A stretch of DNA of 64,000 nucleotides from Diploptera punctata (Eukaryota; Arthropoda; Insecta; Blattodea; Blaberidae), in assembly GCA_030220185.1 (NCBI GenBank), contig JASPKZ010009934.1, forward strand, positions 1 to 64,000. Direction: 5' to 3'. Positions 43,983 through 55,577 of this stretch are shown here, piece after piece. Positions within the stretch are counted from its first letter, which is position 1. Each line of letters starts with the position of its first letter. The notes under the pieces were generated by a model, which saw only the letters and a program-made list of their open reading frames with translations, did no database searches and was not told the DNA's origin. The translations under genes were made by a program, and so were the position numbers.

Positions 43983-46884
43983 ATTTTCTTCTTCTTCTTC
44001 TTCTTCTTCTTCTTCTAATTCCTCGGCTTTCCCGCACTTACAGGTTTGCCGTCTTCATTTTCCATGTATCTCTATCATTCTAATCTCCCTCTTCCAAATT
44101 CCTATCATCCATTATAGTTCTGACGTAGGTTTTCCATTTCCATCTTGTTCTGCCACGTTTATTTCTTCCAGGGGGTGACCATTGGTATATATTTATTGGC
44201 CATCTTTCATGTTCCATTCTTTGTACATGGCCATACCATTTAAGCGTTTGATTTTCAATCCTCTTAACAACAGATGTGGTGACATTCATTTCTCTCCAAA
44301 GGAATTCATTTCTTATTTTATCCTGTCCTGTTTTTTGGAGGCTTCTTATAAAATAATCAAATTCAACTGTTCTAATTTTGTATTCACGTAGACTTTTGTA
44401 ATTCCGTCAAAGACCAAGTTTCACTTCCATATGACAAAATATTGTGTACTAGCCTCTTATAAATTTTCATTTCAGTTTCCTTTGTAATATTTTTATTCCA
44501 AATTTTTCCATGTAATTTCTTAGTTGCATTTTTTGCCATTGCAATTTTAGTCTGTACATCTCTCTCACAGGTACCTAAACTTGTAATTATTGACCCAAAA
44601 TATTTTAAAAATTCACATTTTTTTATTTTCCCTCTTTCGAGTATGAGGTCATCCACATCCTTTCCCAACCACATAATTATATTCTGTTTTCTGTAAATTT
44701 ATATTCAGTCCCCATTTTTATATATTCTTCCATTAGTTTATTTATCATATATTTCATATCATCTTCATCCCCTGCAAAAATTATTTGATCATCTGCAAAC
44801 AACAATGAATACAGTACTTTTCCTCCTATAGGAATACGCATTTCAGAACATTTTTTATACCACAAGTTAAGAGCCTGGTCCAACTAAATTTTAAAAATAA
44901 TTGGTGATAAACTGCATCCCTGCTTAAGGCCTTTATTCACTGTGAATTCCTCTGTTAAAGTATTCTGTATTTTTACTTTAGCTTTTGTATTACTATAGAT
45001 CCTCCTAACAATATTAATCCATTTATCACAGATATTCAGATTTCCCATTGCCGTCCATAAAATTGTCATATACCATCTCTAAATCAATAAAGGTCATATG
45101 TAGTTCTTAATTGTTTGCTAGGATTTTCTCTTGTAATTGTCTAATACAGAAAATATTATCAATGCACGATCTTCCACTCCGGAATCCACATTGTTCTTTT
45201 CTTAATTTATCTTTTATCTCCTTAAGTTTAAAATTTATAATTTTACTAAATATCCAAGCTGTTGAAGGTATAACGCTTATACTTCTATAATTGGAACACA
45301 GTTTTTTATCACCTTTTTTAAAAATAGGAGTAATGTACAATAAATTCCAGTTTTCTGGGATATCGTCTCCAATTTCAATTTTATTAAAATATTTTGTTAA
45401 AAATATTACTAAAATATCTCCTTCATGTTTTAGGAGTTCCGTCTGAATATTTCCTGGTCCTGGTGCTCTCCCATTTTTTGCCTCTTTCAAAGCTCATTTT
45501 ACTTCATGTTCTGTTATCTCTGGAGTGTCAAATTATATTCTACATCCGTATCTTGAAGTTGAAACTCATTTTATATTTTCTTGAAGTAAACCTTTATAAT
45601 GTTCCATCCATTCTGATGGTCTTACAACTGAATATTTATCTTCTTTCTTTGTTTCTGATTTCCTGATATTTTGTAATGTTTTCCAAGCTTCTTTGGATCT
45701 AGCATATCCAATCGAATGATCTATATTCGAGCATATATTATCCCAGTACTCATTTTTGTTCTTCTCACCTCCGCCTTTGTTTATGTTTTAAAGTGATATA
45801 TTCATTTCGAGATGTTGATAAACATTTCGTCCGTGCTTTCTTTTTTCTTCTAATAATTGTTTAATATCGTGATTAAAACATTCATTATTTCTTTTTACTT
45901 CTCGATTTTCTGTCCCAAGTGCTTCTAAAGCTGCTGAATGTGTCTTTCGTTTAGTTGATCATACTTTTCCACTGCTGATTTATTTCCATTTAAATTAAGT
46001 TTTTGCTTTAATCTTGATTAAGAAAAATATTTTATACTCTCATCATAGAGTAAACTTATTTTATATCTTTGTTCATTCAAAGGGGTTGTATTTATCCTGT
46101 CTTCGGTTACTTCAATATTTTGTTTTTTTCCTATTTGTTAATATGAATTTTCCCAAAAGCATATAATCACTTCCGCAATCTGGTTTTCTATACACTATGT
46201 TAATCTTTCACTATCATATCACGTTTTTTGTTGTTTCACAATTATATAATCAATTATTGATTTGAGACTTTTTTTGGCCGTTCCCATGTGTATTTATGTA
46301 TTTTCCGATGTTGGAAGAAACTATTCATTATCATATAGCCATGTTGTTTACATAAACTTATCAATCTATCTCCATTGTCATTTTCCAACTTTTCCCCAAA
46401 TGGTCCAATCACTTCATCTTTCATTCTACTTCCTACTCGACTATTAAAATCTCCTGTTATTATTACTTCTTGATGTTTTTTATTTTGTTCAAAATTTCTG
46501 ACAGTTTGTCAAAAAATTCATTTTTCTCTTTGGTTGTTTCATACTCATTTATGGCATATACTCCTATTATTATAAGCTCTATCCCAAAAAGTTTGAGATT
46601 TAATTTAATAATTCTTTCATCAATTTCTTCCCAAGACACTATATTTTTTTACCAACTTATTTTTTATCAAAATGGATATACCTCTTTTTGCTCTACTAGT
46701 TTTTGGTACTCCACTCCAGATATGTGTATAATTTCCTAACTTTCCTGTCCTTTCCCTTTCTTTTTTTGTTTCTGAGAGCACAATAATATCTGCATTCATT
46801 GCTGTAATCTCATCTATTACTTCCTGTTCTTTAGTATTCAAGTCTTGAACATTCCATGTGCCAATAGCAAAGGTCCGTTTCGTA
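43983..46884 (-). pseudogene. Near-full-length LINE (family C), multiple frameshifts
   Basis: From the 5' side on the reverse strand: ATWNVQDLNTKEQEVIDEI and VLSETKK (endonuclease start, ~46,860-46,760), a long decayed endonuclease/linker, then KNGRAPGPGNIQTELLKH (~45,480), NYRSISVIPSTAW, EQCGFRSGRSCIDNI, VNKGLKQGCSLSPIIF and YSLLFADDQIIFA with an intact FADD catalytic box (~44,800). The thumb (YGSETWSLTE) and the C-terminal KWYGHVQRMEHERWP, RGRTRW follow. The 3' tail is (GAA)n at 43,983-44,016. At ~2.9 kb it has all domains of a single-ORF endonuclease/RT LINE but at least six frame breaks. Its 5' end abuts the 3' tail of the next LINE. Confidence 0.85.
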
Positions 46885-49800
46885 GCTTACTTACTTACTC
46901 ACTGGCACTATCGAACCCGTAGGTTGATGGCCGCGCGGACATAAGCTCTCCATACATCCCTATCCTGAGCTAATTTTTCCAATCATACCCTGTATAATCT
47001 ACTTCCCTCAAATCATAGTTAATGTTGCTCTCCCACCTCATTCTTGGTCTACCAACTGTGCGTTTTCCTTCTGGATTTCCTACATGAAGTTTCCATGCAC
47101 GTCTTTCATTCCCCATACGCTCAACATGTCCTGCCCATCGCAGTCTACGAGACTTAACTGTTCTTATTATATCTGGCTTCCTATAAAGACCATGTAGTTC
47201 ATTGTTAGGTAGTCTTCTCCATTCACCTGTCTGTTCATCTCTCTTTGGTCCAAATATTTTCGTAAGAACTTTATTCTCAAATACTCGTAATCTCCTTTCC
47301 TCCTTTAAGTAAGAGTCCATGTTTCGCACCCATATAATACAACTGGTAGAATAACAGTTTTATATATTTTCAGCACCAGTGTTGACCTATGGTAGTGAAG
47401 CATGGACACTAAAAAACAACATGAAAGCAGAATAATGGCTTGTGAAATGAGATTCATGCGCAGAACAGCGGGTTACACCAAATGGGATCGGAAAAGGAAT
47501 ACCGATATCTTAAAAGAATTGAAGACTACGCCAATTTTGGAATATATTAAACAGTACCAACTAAATTGGAAACACCATCTTGAAAGAATGAGTTCAAATC
47601 GGATCCCCAAAGCTGTTTATAATTATATACCAAGAGGACGAAGATCACTGGGCCGTCCTATGAAACGCTGGAGGGAGAAATTTTCTATAGGATCGTAACT
47701 GCCTTGGCCTAATACTTGGAAGGAAGAAGAAAGAAAGAAGAAATATATTTTCAGCTTAATGTTTCTTGAAAGGAGTTGGGACATCAAAAGTCTCTGCAAT
47801 GCATAATAGCATGCATTTCCAGAATTGAGCCTATGTTTAATTTCTTTGTGCATCTCATTCTTATTAGTGATTATTGTTCCTAGGTATTTGAATTCAGCCA
47901 CTTCCTCAAAATTTCCCTAATTTGTCATTAGCTGTCCATTTCCATTATATACTGAATTTCTACGTGTGACCATATATTTAGTTTTATTGATATTTACTTC
48001 CAGTCCTAATTAATTAGTGTTACTCAATAGTGTGTGCGTGTTGTCCTTTAGTATCTCCTCGCTATCGGCCAGTAGTACTACATCATCAGCATAAACTAAC
48101 AGCTTATTAATACCATTGAGTTGTAAGCCTTCCTCATTCTCTAAAGATTTAATGGCATGCTCTAGTACAAAATTAAATAGTAGAGGAGATAGTGCATCTC
48201 CTTGCTTCAACCCATTCTGGATTTCGAAAGTGTCCGAAAGCTGTTTGCCTACACGCACCCTACTCTTTGTGCCATTTAGACACATTCGTATAAGTCTAAC
48301 TATTTAGGAATTCCGAACTCCAGCAGGATACTATATAATTTCTCCCTCTTAATTGAATCATATGCTTTTTTAAGTCTACATATAGTTGATGTAGGCCCTA
48401 CAGTACCATTATATTCCATTTCTTTTCTAAAATCTGTCTTATACTAAAAATCTGATCTGTTGTAGACCTGTTTCTTCTAAATGCACATTGATGATCTCCT
48501 AGAATGTCATCAATATAGGGACTAAAGTCTGCTTACTAATATATTTGTTAGAATTTTGTACGAAGTTGAAAGTAATGAGATGCCCCTGTAGTTGTTGCAA
48601 TCAGTTTTATCTCCTTTTTTATAAATTGGTACGATAATTGATTTTTTCCATTCATCTGGAAGAGCATCTTTTTCCCAAATCATACTAAGCAACCTGCGTA
48701 TCTCGTCCATCAATTTTTCTCCCCCTGATTTTATCAGTTCTGCTGGGATCTCATTTCAAACTGATGTTTTAACATCTTCAATTTTTCAATTGCCATTTCA
48801 ACCTCTAATGCACTTGGCTCTGCGACTAGCATTTCTGCTGTCTATAACTTATCCTTCTCAATGTCCTGTTCTGTATGTACATTTAACAGCTGACTAAAGT
48901 AATTTTTCCATCTATTTAATATACTCCTAGAATCTGCAATCATATCCCCATTTTCATTTCGAATTATGTTTGTTCTAGCCTGAAACCCTTTCTTCTCTAT
49001 ATTAAATTCCCTGATATAATTCTCTAATGTTCCTATTTTTTGCATTCATTTCAAGATCATTAATCTTCTCTCTCAAATATTCCCTCTTTTTACTCTTTAG
49101 TAACTTAGTGGTTTCCCGTCTAACACTACCCAGTTGCTCTAAATTTACCTCATTTGGTTCGGGTAACCATTTCATTTTTGCCAGCTTTCCTTTCTTTACA
49201 ATGTCGGCACATTCCTCATCAAACCATTTCTTGTTTTGCCTCTTTTTTAAACAACCAATGCTTTCTGATGCTGACAATTTAATAGTATCTCTTATAGCCT
49301 CCCATTCTTTATTTATATCAGTTTCTTCTTCGTTTGCCACATTGTCATCTGAAGATTCCAGTACTTCAAATCTATTAGCAATTTTGATTTGGTATTCTTG
49401 CCGCATTTCATCATTTTTCAAGTTTTTTAATTCATATTTTACAGAATCATCTTTAGCGTTTGTTCCTCTCATAAGCGATAGCCGTTGTCTGATTTTCACT
49501 CTGACCAGACGATGATCCGAATTGCAGTCTGTCCCTCTAACTGATCTAACATCAATGATGCTACTGTGCCAGCGTTTATCCACTAATACATGATCTATCT
49601 GGTTCCGAGTTTCTCCATCTGGGGATGTCCAGGTGTATTTATGAATATCCTTATGCTGAAATGTTGTGCTCTTAACAATGAGATTCTTTTATGTGGCAAA
49701 TGTGACTAATCTAACCCCATTGTCGTTACTATCTTCATGAAGACTGAATTTGCGTATTGTTGGTTTGAATATATCTTCCCGCCCCACTTTTGCATTAAAA

Positions 49801-50133
49801 TCTCCTAAGACAATTTTCATATGATATTGTGAAAGGCTATCAAATAAGCATTCTAATTCTTCATAGAACTCATCCTTGATCTTATCATATTTATCTTCTG
49901 TGGGGGTATGTACATTTACAATTATAAAATCATGTCGGTTACCCTTTAGAATTATGTATGATATCCTATCACTAACAAACTTAGTATCTCGGATAGAGGA
50001 TAGGATCCTCCTTCTGACTAAAAAACCCGTTCCAAATGCAGGTCTTTCTGCACCCCCATAGTATAATGCAAAGCTTGCTGATTCCTGACTACCTATTCCT
50101 GGCCACCTAACTTCCTGTAAAGCGACTATATCC
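46885..50133 (-). pseudogene. Near-full-length RTE-like LINE (family A)
   Basis: Starting inside the endonuclease on the reverse strand: DIVALQEVRWPGIGSQES, AFGTGFLVRRRILSSIRD, IIVNVHTPTEDKYD, MKIVLGDFNAKVGREDI. The linker follows (49,002-49,583, KKRQNKKWFDEECADIVKKG), then RT (KSIIVPIYKKGDKTDCNNYR, NGLKQGDALSPLLFNFVL, INKLLVYADDVVLLADSEE), thumb and the C-terminal RLRWAGHVERMGNERRAW, with a (TAAG)n tail at 46,885. Endonuclease motifs are of the apurinic-type fold, and YADD is the RT catalytic box. Frameshifts separate the domains, and a second LINE is inserted at 47,374. Confidence 0.87.
47374..47742 (+). mobile_element. Nested 5'-truncated LINE (family D) with 12-bp target duplication
   Basis: ATATATTTTCAG is repeated exactly at 47,362-47,373 and 47,743-47,754. 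The insert reads PVLTYGSEAW, then MACEMRFMRRTAGYTKWDRK, EYIKQYQLNWKHHLERMSSN and RGRRSLGRPMKRWREKFS, ending in a GAAGAAGAAAGAAAG tail. This is the C-terminal ~110 residues of a different LINE family, related to the unit of the 117-bp minisatellite. Confidence 0.9.
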
Positions 50134-50793
50134 ATGCCGATAGGGTTACCCATGCCGGACTGGTCGAATGTGATAAGCCAGACGAAAAAAGTACCTTGGG
50201 CGAAAGAGTGACGATCTTTCACCGTAAAAATACAACCGTCAAGAAATGCGGGCATGGCTTCATCTGGGGTAAAATTTTCCGGAGGTCAAATAGTCCCCCA
50301 TTCGGTTCTCCGGGCGGGGACTACTTCAGGGAACCCATGCCAAAGGCTCAAACACAGGGACATGTACCTAGGAACATGGAATGTTATGACTTTATATAAT
50401 AGCGGGGCACTAGAGATATTAACGCAGGAATTAGATAAATCGCCCTTGGATATAGTCGCTTTACAGGAAGTTAGGTGGCCAGGAATAGGTAGTCAGGAAT
50501 CAAGAAGCTTTGCATTATACTATGGGTGTGCAGAAAGACCTGCATTTGGAACGGGGTTTTTAGTCAGAAGAAGGATCCTATCCTCTATCCGAGATATTGA
50601 GTTTGTTAGTGATAACATATCATACATAATTCTAAAGGGTAAACAACATGATTTTATAATTGTAAATGTACATGCCCTCACAGAAGATAAAGATGACAAG
50701 ATCAAGGATGAATTCTATGAAGAATTAGAATGCTTATTTGATAGCCTTTCACGATATCATATGAAAATTGTCTTAGGAGATTTTAATGCAACG
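50134..50793 (+). pseudogene. Inverted LINE family A 5' segment (5' UTR plus endonuclease)
   Basis: The + strand carries 5' UTR sequence (CATGCCGGACTGGTCGAA), then from ~50,360 MYLGTWNVMTLYNSGALEIL, LDIVALQEVRWPGIGSQES and MKIVLGDFNA, where it stops abruptly. ATWN-like, QE and GDFN are canonical endonuclease motifs. The part from DIVALQ onward repeats, in inverted orientation, sequence of the LINE at 46,885-50,133, so the two endonucleases face head to head. Confidence 0.82.
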
Positions 50794-51130
50794 GCAGCAA
50801 TGCTCCCGCCGGTATAGCTCTCAGGTACATTAAAGCACGCAAGCCACTCCACCACGACAAGGTAAAGATACCATGGAGGGGTTTTCGTAGCTTAAGTCTG
50901 TCATATTTAAATCCATCCGGCTGACATATTTTACTGGAGTACGTTGCGATATACTTTTTCCAGGGCCAGGTTGCCAGCCTGACGCCTAACCCCCAGACAT
51001 GGAAGACCTGGGTTTTTTTTATGGTTTGCTCCCTTAGCCGACTGGTCTCAGTTTTAAGGCGCTGAGAATTCACCTTTTGTCCCATCCTGTTAGCTATAGT
51101 CTATTACGACTGCAGTCAGGGAGCACGACG
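50794..51130 (-). mobile_element. LINE family A distal 5' UTR
   Basis: On the reverse strand this holds a GAGAGCTATACCGGCGGGAG segment like the 5' UTR near 57,385 (GAGAGCTATGCCAGCGGTAG). It ends CATTGCTGCCG exactly where the + segment to its left begins GCCGATAGGG, so the two are adjacent in the family 5' UTR but now in opposite orientation. Confidence 0.7.
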
Positions 51131-51205
51131 AGAACGTAGGATTAGGACTTGCTGACAGAGCTGCTAAAAGTCGCAGTGGCATTACTCGAGATTTATTAAG
51201 GTATA
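51100..51205 (+). pseudogene. RNase H C-terminal scrap (weak)
   Basis: The + strand reads GEHDENVGLGLADRAAKSRS, like the GNE.AD.LAK end of a retroelement RNase H. Very short. Confidence 0.35.
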
Positions 51206-53060
51206 CATAGCCGGAATCACTCACCATTTGGTATTGCATTTTGATAACATATATTTATGCATGAAAGAGTGTTGTTCTTATTTTCCGCGATTTGTCCAGT
51301 AATTTACCCATGTTTATCCAATTTTCTGGATTTAACATTAACTCGTAGCATGCCAATCTTTGCCGATTTGAATTTAGAAATCTTTCCGGTAATACCTGAC
51401 GGCTCCAATATTCTAAATCATCACATTTTCCTAATGTATGTATCTTGTCTTCAAAGTTCCCACACATTGGACATATTCGCATATCGTGATCGTCGCTAAT
51501 TTTTAGAAATGTCCATGCCGCTAGCCTAAACCAAGCAAGCCCTGATCTCTCTTTAAATCCTAGGTTGAGTATATACGATTTTCTTCCCCAAACGTGTTTT
51601 AGGTCTCTTTGTAAACACAGTGAGCGTTTTCCCGTACATTCGGCGAAAATATCTTGTTGATATATATCTAAGTACATCCTCCTTATTTTTCTCCACACGT
51701 TCTTGCGATTTTCAATTCCTTTTTCCCATATTCAACCCATCCCATTCTTTTGGAGTTTTCTCCTAACCTCGTCTGTCCAAAATTTCAGATCCATGTTTCT
51801 AATTTGGTGGTCGTAACACATTGCTCTAGTATTGTTTTTTCACCTTGGATTATCCGCAACCAGTATATGTGTACATGAAGTTTGCAGTTTATATCGTCCT
51901 GGAATGACCCAAATTCATATAAAGTTCCACAGTTAGAAGCGGCCTTACTAAGTCCTGTAATCTATTTTAGAAAATGCGTATATACCTTATTTAGTATTTC
52001 CGTTCTTTGGAAACCGCAAATCTCACTACCATAGTGCATTACTGGCCTGACCATCGCTCCATTCATTTTTTCTAATGTGCTGACTGGAATATCAGGCACT
52101 CGACCCAGAATACCGAGTACACTGTTAAGTTGTCCCCTCCCTTTAAATAATGCTACATCAATATGTTTTTTTCCACTTTCCATTCATTTTCAACGTCGTA
52201 CCGAATATTCAAAATGTTTCACGTTTTTAAGTATTGATCCCTGTATTTCCATTCCTCTGCTCTACCACAAACCGTCCCATTTTTAAATGTAATTGTTTTT
52301 GTCTTAATAACATTTACAGTCAATCCCCAATTCCTGCAGTATATATCCAGTCGGTCAAGACCTTTCTGCAATCCCTTGTTTGTCTTGGAATAGATAATTA
52401 AATCTTTCTGCGTACAACAGGACTGGGACTTTAACATTTTTTATATCCGGATCATCAATGTCTCCTTCTATCAGTACGTCTACAATATCATCAACGAATA
52501 TTAATTAGCATTGGCGATAAAATGCAACCTTGTCTCACTTCCCGATTGGCTTCACTGCTCTCTGTGATGTGCCCTTGGTCTACTTTTATACAAATTTAAC
52601 ATATTTATAAATTGACATTAAAAACATGTATCATTTTATGAGACAATCCTTTCCGATTTAATTTTTCCCAAATGCGCTTGGGTCCACAGTATCAATGCCA
52701 TCTTAAAATCAATGAATGTACAAAATAATTTACCCCCCTTCATTTTCAGATTGTCATCAATTAATGTCTCACAAGAAATACATTGTCCACTGTGGAGTAC
52801 CGTTCTCTAAAACCTGCCTGATATTTTGGGGACCTATTGTTCTCTTTACCTCATTGTCTCATTCGTTCGTAAAGAACTTTAGAATATATTTTTTTCCAAA
52901 CACTGACAAGAGGCAAATTCCCTATAACTTTCTGGTACCTGTGTCCCACCTTTCCCTTTGTATAGCGGTTGGATGACACCTGTCGCCCAGGCTTCCGGAT
53001 AATCTCCTCCATTAAAAAGTTTGTTAAACGCAGTTTTTTAAAACTTCAAATAATTTATTG
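51206..53060 (-). pseudogene. LINE (family E) RT and C-terminal region, decayed
   Basis: Reverse-strand fragments in order: LYINDI-type sequence near 52,500, LIIYSKTNKGLQKGLDRLDI, NWGLTVNVIKTKTITFKNG, then GRVPDIPVSTLEKMNGAMV, MHYGSEICGFQRTE, and a C-terminal domain (51,255-51,698) with LNLGFKERSGLAWFRLAAW and RICPMCGNFEDKIHTLGKC. The CPMC...H...C cluster is the terminal Cys/His motif of several LINE ORF2s. Stops and shifts separate the pieces; the endonuclease is not seen. Confidence 0.75.
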
Positions 53061-53947
53061 AATGATATCATACTTTTCAAGATTCCCCTGGTAATTCCAA
53101 ATAAGTAAAAGGAAAACCCTGTGCCATCGGGAACAACATATTTTCTTTATAAACCCATAAACTGCCATGAAACCTAATTGAAGACAGTATTGAATGTTCC
53201 TTATGTGTATATGTACTTAATTAAAAATAATGAATTACGATGAGAAGTGTTTTTTTTTAAAGAATCAAGGAAAAGTTTTAAATACGATAGGGATGTTTTC
53301 AATTCCAGAGATACTGTAGAACACTTCACAAACGTGCGTTGTAGCCTTCATTATTTTTTGCGCGATGGTATTTTCAAATAATAAATGAGAGTAAAATAAT
53401 AGCATCTTTGGTCCGAACGTTAACAATATGGATATTGTTTATTACTTGAAACTACAGGAGACCGTGAGACAATATTAGTGATAAAATGACCGCTAATATG
53501 TATTTATTGTTTTATATTGTTTCAAATAAAGTTCAGTTAATTTAAAATTTAGTGATTTGTTTCATATAATGTATATTAATACTACCTTTGGATATTTTGT
53601 TGTATACAGGCCCTACATTGTATGTAGTACACATAGGGGGTAGTGGTTTTACTTCCCACACGCGTTTTGTAATATGTAATATTATAGAATAGTTATTTTA
53701 TTATATTTAGGTTGGCAGCCCCGAAATTTTGGAAGTTGAATCTTCAATCATGGTCGCCATTGCTGTAAGTACGACAAAACGCCCTATCGCCCAAAAAGTA
53801 ATGTAGCCTATTGTAATTGAAGAATTCCTCGAAAAATGATGTAGCGATCATGATGTTACTTATTTTAAGGCGTTAAAATTAATATATTCAGTAAGTCATA
53901 TTGCATACTATGTGTGATCATTATTCGAGGTAGATCATAAAATATTG
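53061..53947. other. No gene; possible tiny exon at 53,713-53,763
   Basis: AT-rich. A pyrimidine/T-rich TTATTATATTTAG precedes GTTGGCAGCC..., and the segment ends ATGGTCGCCATTGCT followed by GTAAGT, so splice acceptor, ATG and donor are correctly spaced for a short first coding exon. No partner exon is visible. Confidence 0.25.
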
Positions 53948-54365
53948 TAAAAATTAACTAACTAACTCACTGGCACTATCGAATTCGAAGGTTCATGGAC
54001 GCTCGGAGTTAAGCTCTCTACTATACATCCATATCCTGAGTTAATATTTTCCAGTCATCCACTGTATAATTTGCTTTCCTCAAAACATAGTTAATATTAC
54101 TCTCTCATCTCATTTTTGACCTACCTACTGCCACTTTCCTCTGGTTTCCTACAATCCATGTTCCTTTTTTCATTCCACATTCGGCCACATATCAATCCCA
54201 TTGCAGTCTAGGAATCTTAACTGTTGTTATTACATTTGGTTTCACCTACAGATTATGTAACTCATTCTTATGAGCGCCTCTCTGTTCGTCTCAAAAATCT
54301 TAAGCACTTTATTCACAAGTACTCGTAATAACTTCTCCTTCCTTAAAGTAAGAGTAAAATTTAAA
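53948..54365 (-). pseudogene. LINE family A 3' end, decayed
   Basis: Begins AACTAACTAACTCACTGGCA, the family tail, and follows the family C-terminal coding sequence to the thumb boundary (CTTAAAGTAAGAGT) with many substitutions and small indels; no frame remains open. Confidence 0.75.
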
Positions 54366-54691
54366 ATACAAGTTGAAATCCTGTTATATATTGTGAGTTC
54401 ATATTTTAGCTACTCACATGTCCGATTTAGAATCCAAAATTCGCGGTATTTTCTTTTTATCATTTCTTGTAATGGAAACAGAATTCTAATGTTAGAGAGA
54501 AAATGTTCATTGACTTCATAATAAGTTGTGCCAGTCACTTTTTCAACTGAAAAAAAATCTTATCTAACAGAAGGAAAAGATGATATTAAACAAGTATACA
54601 GTTTAACATAAAGTCCAAATTAAAATTTCAATAGAATATGATTTGTGTTGAATAGCTTGTTAGAATAATCAAACAACTTTTTAATTCTTCA
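54366..54691. other. No gene seen
   Basis: AT-rich spacer. Confidence 0.5.
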
Positions 54692-54885
54692 GGACTTGCG
54701 CTGGTACGGGTCTCTACGGGGAAGAAATTTTCTCTGGAATTTCGGCCAGGTTGAGGAAACCTGTTATAATGGCTTGGAGGACCCGACATGCTCATTACAT
54801 GTCACCCCTACACTGTCTACCTCTGTGATTAACACATGACGATGTGCTGGTACGCCTTCTAGCCCCTTCGTGCCATGTAGTTAAA
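54692..54885 (+). mobile_element. SINE family 1 fragment, head-truncated
   Basis: Shares the B-box side (GACTTGCGCTGGTACGGGTC), GAAATTTTCTCTGGAATTTC, CCGACATGCTCATTACATGT and CTACCTCTGTGATTAACACA with the intact copy at 32,257. The A-box half of the head is missing. Confidence 0.75.
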
Positions 54886-55062
54886 TAAAATACGTATGCC
54901 AGTATGTTAAATTAAACCAAATAATATCCCATTTTGGCTGGATCATAACAATAACCTTATCTTTAGCCCTACCTCTATCATTAAGATTTATAATATTTGA
55001 GTGAATTAATAACATTTACGATAATGTAATAATAGATCAGCTAACTCGATGTGAGCGTACGT

Positions 55063-55225
55063 CAGATAGGTTAACAAGGATAATCACTGCTACGTATTTC
55101 TCATTTCTGTGTTTCATGATGAGTGCACCTGTATGCGGGTATTGAGGATAACAAGGATAATCACTGCTACGTATTTCTCATTTCTGTTGTTTCATGATGA
55201 GTGCACCTGTATGCGGGTATTGAGC
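55063..55225. repeat. ~80-bp tandem duplication
   Basis: AACAAGGATAATCACTGCTA...GTATGCGGGTATTGAG occurs twice in a row, differing by a single T. A recent duplication in noncoding DNA. Confidence 0.9.
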
Positions 55226-55261
55226 ATTTATTAACAGACTTGGTAGAGATTATTATAATGT

Positions 55262-55412
55262 AAATTCACTGATGTATGTGCCAGATCCTTGTTCTCGGAG
55301 TAAAACGAGCCCCGATGAAATATCGGACCTATGCTGCTGGAGCTTTAACTTGTTACTTCTCCTAGGACCTCGTGTGGCCTTTAGTGGGATAACTTTACCT
55401 ATTACTTTCATG
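55262..55412 (+). mobile_element. SINE family 3 fragment (3' half)
   Basis: Matches the 31,003 SINE in the order GGAGC.TTAAC.T.TTACT, CTAGG...TC, TAGTGGGATAACTTTAC, with ~75-80% agreement by eye. Confidence 0.5.
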
Positions 55413-55436
55413 AAGATACTCCTATTCAGGAGCCAG

Positions 55437-55437
<1 letters not shown>

Positions 55438-55473
<36 letters not shown>
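55438..55473. repeat. (TA)n microsatellite
   Basis: Pure dinucleotide run left of a short LINE tail. Confidence 0.95.
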
Positions 55474-55477
<4 letters not shown>

Positions 55478-55557
55478 TCCCTAGTAGACCTGCAAAGCGT
55501 AGCGTGAAAATGCTATGGCTGCAGTGAAAGACCTGCCCTCGGGCAGAATTACTATGG
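55474..55557 (+). pseudogene. Tiny LINE C-terminal scrap between TA tracts
   Basis: AATGCTATGGCTGCAGTGAA AGACCTGCCCTCGGGCAGAA encodes NAMAAVKDLPSGR, like the AVKDLLLSR end of the LINE at 58,060-58,540, then runs into (TA)n. Confidence 0.45.
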
Positions 55558-55577
55558 ATATATATATATATATATAT

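Noticed and set aside
49027..49515. + strand frame of 162 codons
   Set aside because: Antisense of the LINE linker at 49,002-49,583.
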